Shown: one piece after another, positions 44,929-55,085 of the stretch
How the letters are laid out: every line of letters begins with the position of its first letter
Numbering within the stretch: position 1 is the stretch's first letter
DNA from: Theocolax elegans
Lineage: Eukaryota > Arthropoda > Insecta > Hymenoptera > Cerocephalidae
Direction of reading: 5' to 3'
DNA: 64,000 nucleotides
Assembly (NCBI GenBank): GCA_026168455.1
Contig: CM047428.1
Coordinates: 33,841,255-33,905,254 of the forward strand
Translations under genes and position numbers: made by a program
The notes under the pieces: model-generated
Database searches by the model: none
The model's input: the letters and a program-made list of their open reading frames with translations, nothing else
Told to the model about the DNA's origin: nothing

Positions 44929-45722
44929 AAGACTCTATCAATCTTCACGAACCAATTGTATTTACAGAAAAATTGCCGACGTTTCGGGCGTATTATCACC
45001 GTTCCGTCTCAAGGCCACAAGTGTAAAAAATAGGGAAAATTTCTTTAATATTAAAATACAAATACTGTAAGCTTAATAACTACGTCCCACATAACATTCT
45101 TACCAATAAAAAGGCGCAAGACAAAATTCACAACTTCATGTTAATGTAACAAACACGACATTGTTTCTCGATGCACATCACTAATTAACAATTAAAATAA
45201 TGTAAAGTATTAAATAACTAAATATAAAACAGTAAACACAACGAATGAAAAATAAATTAATAATTTAAAGAAATCTAAAATAGCAAACGCAAAACACACC
45301 TTACACCCAGTCGAAATAAACCTAATATAATTTGTGGAGAACGTCATAATATATATACAACAAATTATACCTCACAAGAAACAAGATAATGCTGCGAGGC
45401 TAAACGAGTCGAGAGTTCTCTCATGTATCAGCAAACCATGCGCCGCGAAGAAACGGCAAGCCCAATCCGCTATGTCAAGACCTGCTGGGATTCCCCCGGC
45501 AGCTCAAAGACACAGACCGGAGCGCGCCACCTCCACGCACCACACAGTCCCCTGATACAGAGAGACCGACTACATCAAGTAGACGACCGAGTATAAGAGG
45601 TTCCTACAGGCATCGATGCATTTTTCTACCTACGCACATAACATTCTTAATACTATTCAGCGCTACTTTGTATAAATTTTCAAATAATTGATATCTTCAA
45701 TACGGTTCAAGGTATAATGATT
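44929..45722 (-). repeat. Left (inverted) pLTR of the Penelope-like element
   Basis: Reverse complement of 50937-51690 plus 53899-54019 apart from small indels. It contains the uninterrupted version of the site where the 2.2-kb foldback inserted on the right (here about 45047-45053). CGAAACGTC on the minus strand (44978-44986) is the Penelope hammerhead-like core. The 73-codon ORF at 45334 is a shadow. Confidence 0.8.
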
Positions 45723-45734
45723 CAAGGTAAATAA

Positions 45735-45876
45735 TGGGAGCTCCTATGGGTTTTTGCACCAGTCCTTGGTTTGCCGATATGGTTTTAGAAATCTTGGAAA
45801 CCTCATGTCTTTGTAAATTTAAAAAGGACATAATATTATATAAAAGATATGTAGATGATACTGTATTAATAATTAA
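45735..45876 (+). pseudogene. Penelope-like RT fragment with YVDD box
   Basis: Encodes MGAPMGFCTSPWFADMVLEI and RYVDDTVLII: the motif before the active site and the catalytic YVDD of Penelope-type reverse transcriptase, which is related to telomerase RT. It stops where the Kolobok-like element inserted in TTAA (45873-45876). The frame continues after that element at 48540 with the expected post-active-site sequence (DIIDEVLDSFNNFC). Confidence 0.85.
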
Positions 45877-48535
45877 GGCCAGGTTCTCATTCTCGGGGTC
45901 GAAAAAATCCATTTTTTTTTGCTTAAAAGTCATCCTTATGGTGTGCAGAATATGTGACCAAAACGATTTTTCGAGATCGAATGTATTTTTCGAGTTACAG
46001 CTCGTTTCGTGGCCGTGGTCTGTTGGCCGAAAAGCAGGTAATAAACGCGCGCTCGAACCGTCTTGGTAGGGAGACCTTTATTCATACATGGCTTTCAAAT
46101 ATACAATAGGCAGCAAGTTTGTGACAGTAGAGCGATCGTTCTTTTTGCAACAACGTCGTCTCTTATGCGTTGATATCGTGTCAAAAATAAAAGTGCCGGA
46201 AAAATGCCGAATACGCGTAAATCAGTGGGAAATAAACGTCCTAATCACCCGCGGAAAAAGAGATTCAGTTACGATGCTGAAAAAATGGAAAGCGAAAGAG
46301 ATTTCGTAAGCACTTCTGCCAAGAAATTGAAAGATAAACGATACGATGATATCGAAATCGACGTTACGCGTAATAATGTTATTCTCGATTTTATAAGTGT
46401 TTTTTCATTTTTATCATAGTGTCTGAAATGTAAAGAATGTGACGGTGATATAGTATTTACTCGCTCCTGTGAACGTGGACTTGGTTTCAAACTAATCATA
46501 AAGTGTAAGTGCAAAAGTGAACGTAGCGTATCTTCGAGTCCGGTTGTGAATACCGCATACGAAATAAATCGCAGATTGATGTTTGTGATGCGCATGTTGG
46601 GACTCGGACTACAATCGATAAACATTTTCTGCTCACTAATGGAACTATGTGCCGGCTTTTCAAACAACGCTTATTATCCATTTCTTGATAATCTGTTGAA
46701 CGCTGCGAAGAATACGTTTGAAATTGTTCAGCACAAAGCTGTTGCTGAAGAAAAGATGAAAAATGTGGAAGCAGGAAACGAAGAAACGCATTTGAGCGTA
46801 TCTGGCGATGGATCATGGAAAAAGCGAGGATTTTCATCGTTATTTGGTGTCGCGACGTTGATCGGGAAGTACACGCACAAAGTTTTAGATTTTTCCGTGA
46901 AATCATCTTTTTGTCAAAGTTGCACTAATTGGGCATCTAAAAAAACACTGTGGAATATGATGATTGGTATGAATCTCACCAAAGTACCTGCAGCATAAAT
47001 GATAAAGGAAGTGCTGGTGGAATGGAAGTGGAATCGATGAAGCAAATGTTTTGTCGTTCTCACTTGTTGGGCGTAAAATATGCCAAGTACATCGGCGACG
47101 GAAATACAAAAACTTTTAAAGCTCTCCTTGAATGCAATCCGTACGATGACCTCGAGCTTGAAAAGAAAGAATGCGTAGGTCATGTCCAAAAGCGAATGGG
47201 TAAACGACTACGTGATGTCAAGAAAAAACATAAAGGAATCGGAGGCAAAGGTGCAGGGAAGCTGACCGATAAAATTATCAAAGATCTGACTTTATATTTT
47301 GGCCTTGCGATAAGAAGACACCCTGACTCGGCCGAAGAAATGAAAAAGGCTGTGTGGGCAACATTTTACCACGAATGTTCCACCGATGAACATCCAAGGC
47401 ACGAGTACTGTCCGTCAGAAGAAAGTAGCTGGTGTAAATGGCGCATCGCAGAAGTAGAGGGTAAACTCGCCAGTTTTCACCACCCACCTGCCCTTACCGA
47501 GGAAGTTCAGAAAGTAATTAAACCTGTATATGAGGCTCTTACCAACGACGATTTATTACAAAGATGCACCGGTGGAAATACACAAAATGACAACGAGTGT
47601 TTTAATTCTTGCGTGTGGAAACTGGCACCTAAACACCTTCATTGCGGTGCGAAAACCGTTGAAATAGCATCAAATATAGCTGCAGGCATGTTCAACGAAG
47701 GCTATTCATCTGTATTAAAAATTATGAACATGCTAGGAATTGGAGTCGGGCTAAACAGCAAAAATTTCGCCGAGAAAATGGACGAAAAGCGCATCACGGC
47801 AGCAGAGAAAACTTTGGCAGAGATTGCTAAAAGGGCCAGGGTGGAGAAATTGTCAGCCCAAATACAACAACAACAAATATTTGAAGAAGAAGAAGGCATC
47901 TTGTATGGTGATGGAATCGCTGACTGAGGGTAAGTTGTCAAAAAACAAAAATTAAATACGATTTTTCAGTACGTAAAACTTCAAACGCGTTTTTCTCGAA
48001 ACGGTGTTTTTCGGCGCGCGGGCGGCTCTACAGTTTCGACGAGTGAACCGATTTTAATGTATGACGGCTCAAAAGAAAGCTAATTAAATTTAGGGGGCCT
48101 TCACGACGAGTTTTTTTGAAAAAATTAATTTCGAATATTTTTTAATGGACATTGAAGACTAAAAAAATGGGGTAAAAATGGAGTTTTTTTTTCAAACAGC
48201 CTCCATTTTTTTTAAAGGCCTTTTTTAAAAATCGGAAACCGATAAGACCCCCCAAATTTCATCTATTTTAAGAATTTTTTTGGTTTTTTGGTTTCAGATC
48301 AAACCATGAGGCTGGGGACGCGCCCGCGTACACTCGTGCATTTTCCGTGCTGATGCACGGCAACCGCCCTGGAGCAGCCATTTTGAAATTTTTTGTTTTG
48401 AAAAAATATAAAAATGTTCTTCTTTAATATACAAATAAAACCTATAAAAAGTTTTCCAGGCATTACTTTATTTTATACAAAAAAAAAATTCCTGAAATTC
48501 AGGCATTTTTGGGGCCTGGGAATGAGAACCTGGCC
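45877..48535 (+). mobile_element. Kolobok-like DNA transposon, TTAA target duplication
   Basis: Termini are inverted: GGCCAGGTTCTCATTC at 45877 and its reverse complement ending at 48535. TTAA flanks both ends (45873-45876 and 48536-48539). Removing the element and one TTAA restores the Penelope-like RT frame, which proves the boundaries. The 2659-bp element encodes a damaged transposase. The 3' part (47930-48535) is noncoding. Confidence 0.85.
46204..47927 (+). pseudogene. Kolobok/Mutator-like (PF20700-type) transposase, damaged
   Basis: One frame from 46204 continues past an in-frame TAG at 46417-46419 to about 46945, then moves to the frame of 46950-47927 at an A-run. Start MPNTRKSVGNKRPNHPRKKR is basic, as for DNA binding. 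A Cys pair region (CLKCKEC) follows the stop. The catalytic part includes SGDGSWKKRGFSSLFG, GGMEVESMKQMF, YIGDGNTKTF, KKECVGHVQKRMGKRL, KKHKGIGGKGAGKLTD and NDNECFNSCVWK, a pattern I know from insect transposases placed in Pfam as Mutator-like; the TTAA duplication favours the Kolobok superfamily. It would cut and paste the element DNA. With one nonsense and one frameshift lesion it is probably inactive, unless these are sequence errors. Confidence 0.8.
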
Positions 48536-48539
48536 TTAA

Positions 48540-48653
48540 AGAAGATATAATTGATGAGGTTCTAGATAGTTTTAACAATTTTTGCAATCCCCTTGAATTA
48601 ACTATTGAACTAGAAACAGACAAAAAATTGCCTTTTTTTGGACTTATATATAT
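48540..48653 (+). pseudogene. Penelope-like RT fragment, post-active-site
   Basis: Encodes DIIDEVLDSFNNFCNPLELT and TIELETDKKLPFFGL, typical of Penelope RT just after YVDD. Interrupted at 48653 by a palindromic MITE; continues at 49262. Confidence 0.8.
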
Positions 48654-49261
48654 GGGAGCGTCCAAAAAAGAATGGCCACCCGACGCACGCGGAGCCTTTC
48701 TCGCGCAAAAGGCGCTCTGTTCAACTCGCTCACGCATTAACCCCTGACCAGAGTGACCAGTTGGCGATTTTTTTTCCTTTTCTCTCTTACGTATATTGAT
48801 GTTTATTAAGCAAGAGCAACATGGAGAAAAAATCGCCATCTGGCAACCCTGCCCCTGACCTCAAAAAAGAATATACCAAAGACACAAATCGAAATATTTT
48901 TTCCTCAGCTTTCGATTGGTGTCGTTATTTTTGCTTAAAAAGGCGTTTTAAGTGTCGGAAAAGTGAACTGAAAGTTCAAATCGATTTTATTCACTGTGGG
49001 ACACGTCTCCCAAGGAGAAATAAAAGGCACGAAAGCGATTAAATGCCAAAGACCGCGCGAAACTGCGCGGAGCGCCCGAACCACGCATTTTCCTATTCTG
49101 CTCGGCCACCAATCGAAAGCTGAGGAAAAAATATGTCGATTTGTGTCTTTGATATATTTTTTTAGGGTCAGGGGTTAATGCGTGAGTGAGTTGAACAGAG
49201 CGCCTTTTGCGCGAAAAAGGCTCCGCGCGCGTCGGGTGGCGACTCTTTCTTGGACGCTCCC
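48654..49261. mobile_element. Palindromic MITE, about 95-bp TIRs
   Basis: Ends are GGGAGCGTCC and its reverse complement; arms 48654-48748 and about 49166-49261 are rich in CpG (CGGAGCC, GGCGCTCTGTTCAACTCGCT). Flanked by (TA)n in the RT frame. The interior contains an hAT-type MITE. A right-arm copy lies at 50023-50128. No transposase. Confidence 0.75.
48749..48851. mobile_element. 103-bp hAT-type MITE, copy 1, 8-bp target duplication
   Basis: Starts CAGAGTGACCAG and ends GGCAACCCTG, flanked by CCCCTGAC on both sides (48741-48748 and 48852-48859). CAG...CTG ends with 8-bp duplication fit hAT. Inserted in the palindromic MITE. Confidence 0.85.
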
Positions 49262-50004
49262 ATATATAGATATAATGATGCAACTATGAAAACAAATTGG
49301 TATAGGAAAAATGCGGCTTCAGACCGTTACCTTAACTATCTTTCACACCACCCACGATCTCAAAAAATAGCTATGGTTTATAATTTGGTTGGTAAGGCAA
49401 TTTCTCTGTCTGATTCTATTTTTCATAATGAAAATATTAAACTAATTTTTTATTGAATAACAATTACCCACATAATTTCATCCAAAAATACATTAGAAAA
49501 ATAATTTCATACATAAACAATAATGATAATATTAATATTAATTTAATTGACAGGAATAAATATAGGATACCAAGACTTGTTCTTCCACTCATAAGGGAAT
49601 TAACCCCAAAATTGAATGTATTTATTAAGAAACACGAATTTTTGTTGATCATTCGCACAATCAATAAGTTCAATAAAATCATTAAATTGAGTAAAGATAA
49701 AAACGAAAAAAATGAAATTTGTAATATCGTTTATAAGATACCTTGTAAAGACTGTCCGGTAGGGTTGCCAGATGGCGATTTTTTCTCTTTGTAGCTCTTG
49801 CTTAATGAACATCATTGTACGTAAGAGAAAAAAGGAAAAAAAAATCGCCAATTGGTCACTCTGCTGTCCGGTGCAATACATAGGCACGAGTAAGCGAAAA
49901 TTAATAAATCGCATCCGAGAACATATATATGACGTTAAGAACAAAAATGATAAATTCGCTCAAGCGGTCCACACGATTAATACAGGACATAGCATTGATT
50001 TTAT
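49262..50004 (+). pseudogene. Penelope-like RT end plus GIY-YIG endonuclease, copy A
   Basis: RT thumb and linker: NWYRKNAASDRYLNYLSHHP, then a stop at 49454-49456 after NIKLIFY, later VYKIPCKDC and, after an hAT MITE, VQYIGTSKRKLINRIREH, which together form a GIY-YIG nuclease (Y-Y-G, R and H/E positions visible). In Penelope-like elements this nuclease nicks target DNA for priming. Interrupted by the MITE at 49760-49863, which split the VYKIPCKDC and YIG parts; removal of the MITE and one 8-bp duplication restores the frame. The copy ends by fusing to an hAT MITE end at about 50005. Confidence 0.8.
49760..49863. mobile_element. hAT-type MITE, copy 2, in GIY-YIG domain
   Basis: Similar to 48749-48851 in reverse orientation. 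CTGTCCGG lies on both sides (49752-49759 and 49864-49871). A third copy occupies the same site in the duplicated segment (about 50632-50731). Confidence 0.85.
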
Positions 50005-50128
50005 AAAAAAATCGCCAACTGGTCACTCTGGTCAGGGGTAATGCGTGAGCGAGTTGAACAGAGCGCCTTTTGCGCGAGAAAGGCTCCGCGTGCGTCGGGT
50101 GGCCATTCTTTCTTGGACGCTCCCATAT
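50005..50128. repeat. Junction of tandem duplication: MITE end plus palindromic-MITE arm
   Basis: After GATTTTATAAAA the sequence changes at an A-run to an hAT MITE end (ATCGCCAACTGGTCACTCTG), then GTCAGGGG and the right arm of the palindromic MITE to GCTCCC at 50128. Confidence 0.7.
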
Positions 50129-50881
50129 ATAGATATAATGATGCAACTATGAAAACAAATTGGTATAGGAAAAATGCGGCTTCAGACCGTTACCTTAACT
50201 ATCTTTCACACCACCCACGATCTCAAAAAATAGCTATGGTTTATAATTTGGTTGATAAGGCAATTTCTCTGTCTGATTCTATTTTTCATAATGAAAATAT
50301 TAAACTAATTTTTTATTGAATAACAATTACCCACATAATTTCATCCAAAAATACATTAGAAAAATAATTTCACACCTAAACAATAATGATAATATTAATA
50401 TTAATTTAATTGACAGGAATAAATATAGGATACCAAGACTTGTTCTTCCATTCATAAAATAATTAACCCCAAAATTGCATGTATTTATTAAGAAACACGA
50501 ATTTTTGTTGATCATTCGCACAATCAATAAGTTCAATAAAATCATTAAATTGGGTAAAGATAAAAACGAAAAAAATGAAATTTGTAATATCGTTTATAAG
50601 ATACCTTGTAAAGACTGTCTGGCAGGGTTGCCAGATGGCGATTTTTTCTCTTTGTTGCTCTTGCTTAATGAACATCAATGTACATAAGAGAAAAAAGGAA
50701 AAAAAATCGCCAATTGGTCACTCTGCTGTCCGGTGCAATACTTAGGAACGAGTAAGCGAAAATTAATAAATCGCATCCGAGAACATATATATGACGTTAA
50801 GAACAAAAATGATAAATTCGCTCAAGCGGTCCACACGATTAATACAGGACATAGCATTGATTTTATAAAACGTGTATTATG
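50129..50881 (+). pseudogene. Penelope-like RT end plus GIY-YIG, copy B
   Basis: Tandem repeat of 49262-50004 with a few substitutions, containing the hAT MITE at the same site (flanks CTGTCTGG and CTGTCCGG). It continues through VHTINTGHSIDFIKRVL to the natural stop TGA at 50879-50881. It carries the same early stop after NIKLIFY. Confidence 0.8.
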
Positions 50882-51689
50882 AACATCGAAAATAATTGTA
50901 AAAAACGTATGTTCTGGGAAATGTTGAATATATATGTACATGACAATACCTTGAACCGTATTAAAAAAATTTATACAATGTAGCGCTGAATAGTGTTAAG
51001 AAAGTTGTGTGCGTAGGTAGAAAAATGCATCGATGCCTGTAGGAACCTCCTACACTCGGTCGTCTACTTGATGTAGTCGGCCTCTCTGTATCGGGGGACT
51101 CTGTGGTGCGTGGAGGTGGCGCGCTCCGGTTTGTGTGTCTGAGCTGCCGGGGGAATCCCAGCAAGTCTTGACATAGCGGATCGGGCTTGCCGCTTCTTCG
51201 CGGCGCATCGTTTCCTTATACATGAGAGAACTCTCGACTCGTTTAGCCTCGCAGCATTATCTTGTTTCTTGTGAGGTATAATTTGTTGTATATATAATAT
51301 TACGTTCTACACATACATATTCATATATGTATTGTCGGTGTCGGGGCTGGACGATGTCGAGAGTTCTGTGTCGGTTCAATTGTCGTACAGGACTCCCTTC
51401 GGAGAGATCCACAAATTACATTAGGTTTATTTCGACTGCGTGTAAAGTGTGTTTGCTATTTTAGATTTTTTTAATTTATTAATTTATTTTTGATTCGTTG
51501 TGTTTACTGTTTTATATTTAGTTATTTAATACTTTACATTATTTTAATTGTTAATTAGAGATGTGCATCGAGAAACAATGTCGTGTTTTTCACATTAACA
51601 TAAAGTTGCAAATTTTGTCTTGCGCCTTTTTATTGGTAAGAATGTTATGTGCGACGTAGTTATTAAGCTTACAGTATTTGTATTTTAAT

Positions 51690-53896
51690 CCCCGTTGAAA
51701 AAGTTCCTATTGATTCAGTATTGATTCTGTGATGAAATCATTATGCAATTAATAAATAATAGCTACTGATATTGATCAAAATCAATACTGACTCAGTTGT
51801 AATTTCTCACCAAAACGCAAAACTGATTTCTTACTGAATTAGTACAAAATCAGTAATGAATCAATGTTGTATCGTTATGGAATCAGTACTGTATCAATTT
51901 TGAAATTATTCAATTGAAGAAGGGCAATGTGCCCTTAAAAATTCAGTATTCACTCAATTCAAAATCAGTGTCAAATCAATACCCAGTTAAAAAAATTCAC
52001 GCTGATTCAGTACTGATTTCTCTAAAAAATAAATAAAATAAATTTTTTTAGATAATTCTCTAAAAAAAATTAGGTAAAAACAAATAAAATTGTCAAAAAA
52101 ACATAAAATAAATAAGAAAAAGTAGTACACATTTTTCTGTTTATGTTAGTTATTCACCCACCCAGTTATTAACCGCGGTCAATGCTGCTTAACTTTCATT
52201 ATCTATCATTTCTTAATCTATTCTCAATGCTACATTCACAAACAGTTACAAAGATAATAAAAACATATTTGTAGACATTTCAAAAAGCTCAGTTAGAATT
52301 TATTTTAATGGTATTAATTTTAATGGAATAAACATATTTTTGAAAATATGGACAATTTCATACAAGTTAAAATTTTAATGTACCTATCGGTACCATATTA
52401 GAAGAACAATATATATTTAGTAATTTATTGCTGCAATTTCATATAAATTGTAACTAGGCTTTTTGAAACGTCTACAAATATATTTTCATTATCTTATTGT
52501 AACTGTTGTGACTGTAGCAGATAGTAGATAGTAAATCATGCAATAGAAAATACTAAAATCAGTATGGAAGTAATATTCATTCATTTGTACGATATTAATT
52601 TCTCCATAATGTATTAAAACGTAAATATCTCTATTTTATTGGATTAAACTAAAATACAAAAAATAATTTTAAACCAATAAAAAAGAGATATTTACGTTTT
52701 AATACATATGGAGAATTCAATATGCACAAACGAGTATTATTATTAATATTATATTGTTTATTTACTGATGTAAGATACGCCAGGGCTAACAATTATGAAA
52801 TAAATTTTGTGTAGTATACTTTTTGAGTAAATGTACTAAATTTTTCAGCAGAAAACTTGATGATTTCATTTTGATTTCAGTATTTTCTGTTGCAGTAAGT
52901 TTGTATAAAGTAAGATAAGAATTGCTAAAGTGTAATCGATATTGCATCATACTTTCGAATTTTTACACCTTTGTAGAAGGTCTTTTAGATATTTAACAAT
53001 TGGATTAATGAAATATATGTACTTGAAATGTTAAGTAATATAACCTTAAAGAGATGTTATTATTTCCATACTGATTTTAGTATTTTCTATTGCATGACTA
53101 TCTTATCTATTACTATTACTATCTTTTATCTGCTACATTCACAAACAGTTACAATAACATCATTAAAACATATTTATAAAAAGCTTAGTTACAATTAATA
53201 TGAAATTCCTGCAATATATTACTAAATATATATTTGTTTAAAAATATGTTTATTCCATAAAATTAATACCATTAAAATAAATTCTAACTGAGCTTTTTGA
53301 AATGTCTACATATATGTTTTTATTATCTTTGTAACTGTTTGTGAATGTAGCATTGAGAATAGATTGAGAAATGATAGATAATGAAAGTTAAGCAGCATTG
53401 ACCGCGGTTAATAACTGGATGGGTGAATAACTAACATATACAGAAAAATGTGTACTACTATTTTAATTTTTATTTTATTTAATGTTTTTTTGACAATTTT
53501 ATTTGTTTTTAACTAATTTTTTTTAGAGAATTATCTAAAAAAATTTATTTTATTTATTTTTTAGAGAAATCAGTACTGAATCAGCGTGAATTTTTTTAAC
53601 TGGGTATTGATTTGACACTGATTCTGAATTGAGTGAATACTGAATTTTTAAGGGCACATTGCCCTTCTTCAATTGAATAATTTCAAAATTGATACAGTAC
53701 TGAATCCATAACGATACAACATTGATTCATTACTGATTTTGTACTAATTCAGTAAGAAATCAGTTTTGCGTTTTGGTGAGAACTTACTACTGAATCAGTA
53801 TTAATTTTGATCAATATCAGTAGCTATTATTTATTAATTCCATAATGATTTCATCACAGAATCAATACTGAATCAATAGGAACTTTTTCAACGGGG
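51690..53896. mobile_element. 2.2-kb foldback transposon, AT target duplication
   Basis: Inverted arms of about 900 bp (51690-52590 and 53060-53896), ending CCCCGTTGAAAAAG and its complement. The empty site in the left pLTR shows that only AT (51688-51689 and 53897-53898) is duplicated. Arms contain many TGATTCAGTA/TACTGAATCA motifs. No transposase in the 470-bp interior. A 2-bp AT duplication is, from memory, a feature of the ISL2EU superfamily; not checked. Confidence 0.85.
52597..52717. mobile_element. 121-bp hairpin MITE inside the foldback
   Basis: CTCCATAATGTATTAAAACG pairs with the sequence at 52693-52712; the two arms are about 45 bp each around a short AT-rich centre. Confidence 0.65.
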
Positions 53897-54019
53897 ATAT
53901 TAAAGAAATTTTCCCTATTTTTTACACTTGTGGCCTTGAGAAGGGACGGTGGTAATACGCCCGAAACGTCGGCAATTTTTCGGTAAATACAATTGGTTCG
54001 TGGAGATCGATAGAGTCTT

Positions 54020-54539
54020 CAATTTTTCAACCTAAAACGAGTTATAAACGACTGTCCACTTAAGTCTCAAATACCCACATAACCTTCATAAATAATAAAC
54101 ACTTTTGACTTTTTTTAATGATAAAACTATAAAAGTCTTATAATAATGCATCTTCTTTTAGATTATAACTAAAAAACGGGGTTGCAAGCGTTACTTGCTT
54201 TTTTCGCGATTAAAACGCCTGTCTTCATAAGCGCCACAACCGCATATGCGCATCGTGCGCCCCTTCGGTCAGCTAATTATTTACTATTGTTTCTAATCGA
54301 TTCCCATTAATAAATACAAAGTTTGACGATAGTACAATTACGTACAGATAATGTACATTTTTTTATTTACTCATACTGCGACGCGCAATAATTGCACGCG
54401 CTAATTAATCGTTTAGCATAATAATTATTAAATTAATAAGTATAATTAATTATTAGGTTTAAGACTCGTAGTATAGTAAGATAGCTTCGCGACTAACACG
54501 CGTCGTAAAACGCGAGTTCAACGACCGCGATATAAATTA
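54020..54539. other. AT-rich spacer without gene
   Basis: Between the Penelope-like element and the next LTR-like unit. No ORF or repeat recognised. Confidence 0.5.
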
Positions 54540-54648
54540 GTCAAGGGTCATTGACCGCTCCCCCACTACTGCGCCTATTGGCCAGTTCATTGACCTCGTT
54601 CGGAGTGGGGCAACCACGTTCTGTGCATGCGCACTCTCGCAGATCGGG

Positions 54649-54657
54649 TATATAAGG
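54649..54657 (+). promoter_or_regulatory. TATA box (TATATAAGG)
   Basis: About 30 bases upstream of the region where the hairpin array begins; TGCATGCGCAC at 54623 upstream resembles an NRF1 site. Confidence 0.55.
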
Positions 54658-54705
54658 CGCGCCGAGAACCGCTGAAACCAATCTGGATCAGGGAGCCGGA
54701 GGAAG

Positions 54706-55085
54706 CTGGTCGTGAGCACACGGCCAGACTGAATCTTAACCCTGGTGCAGGCGCCTGTAGATGCGAACGTGAGCACACGTCCATAAACCAAACCAAACCT
54801 ATCGTACCGTAACCGCTTCCCGACCGTATCCTCGTGAGCACTCGTGGATTATCCCGACCGTATCTCCGTGAGCACACGTAGATTATCCCGACCGTACCCT
54901 CGTGAGCACACGTAGATTATCCCGACCGTACCCTCGTGAGCACACGTAGATTATCCCGACCGTATCCTCGTGAGCACACGTGGATTATCCCGACCGTATC
55001 TTCGTGGGCACACGTAGATTATCCCGACCGTATCCTCGTGAGCACACGTGGGTTATCCCGAACCGTATTTCCGTGTGAACACACA
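54706..55085 (+). repeat. Hairpin array: 34-bp tandem repeat with CGTG/CACG stems
   Basis: Seven 34-bp units from 54819 (first unit 54819-54852), plus related hairpins at 54706-54727, 54767-54780 and about 55073-55088. Each has CGTG, loop AGCA (GGCA or AACA in variants) and CACG. The outer stem is ATCC/GGAT in units 1 and 5, ATCT/AGAT in units 2 and 6, ATCC/GGGT in unit 7, and CTGG/CCAG in the first hairpin. Confidence 0.8.

Larger units (their letters stand above)
44929..54019 (+). mobile_element. Penelope-like retroelement with inverted pLTRs, heavily interrupted
   Basis: Terminal repeats in inverted orientation: 44929-45722 and 50937-54019 (the latter enlarged by a 2.2-kb insertion and an extra segment of about 100 bases near 51310-51412). 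Between them lie pieces of one Penelope-like RT plus GIY-YIG reading frame on the plus strand. The RT starts at the motif MGAPMG directly after the left pLTR, so the 5' coding part is missing; 5' truncation with an inverted pLTR is a known habit of Penelope-like elements. The coding region is split by a Kolobok-like transposon, a palindromic MITE and hAT MITEs, and its last part is tandemly duplicated. Confidence 0.85.
50937..54019 (+). repeat. Right pLTR of the Penelope-like element, with insertions
   Basis: Inverted counterpart of 44929-45722. It carries a 2207-bp foldback (51690-53896) and an extra stretch at about 51310-51412 that is absent on the left. CGAAACGTC at 53962-53970 matches the hammerhead-like core. 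Confidence 0.8.

Noticed and set aside
45334..45555. 73-codon ORF in the left pLTR
   Set aside because: Lies in a noncoding terminal repeat; the inverted copy at 50961-51164 is open on the other strand in a different frame.
46397..46419. Short intron removing the TAG in the transposase
   Set aside because: The GT...AG span is only 23 bases, too short for splicing, and it would change the frame; a nonsense mutation is simpler.
54819..55085. Possible CRISPR-like repeat array
   Set aside because: Units are directly adjacent 34-bp tandem repeats without spacers, in animal DNA.
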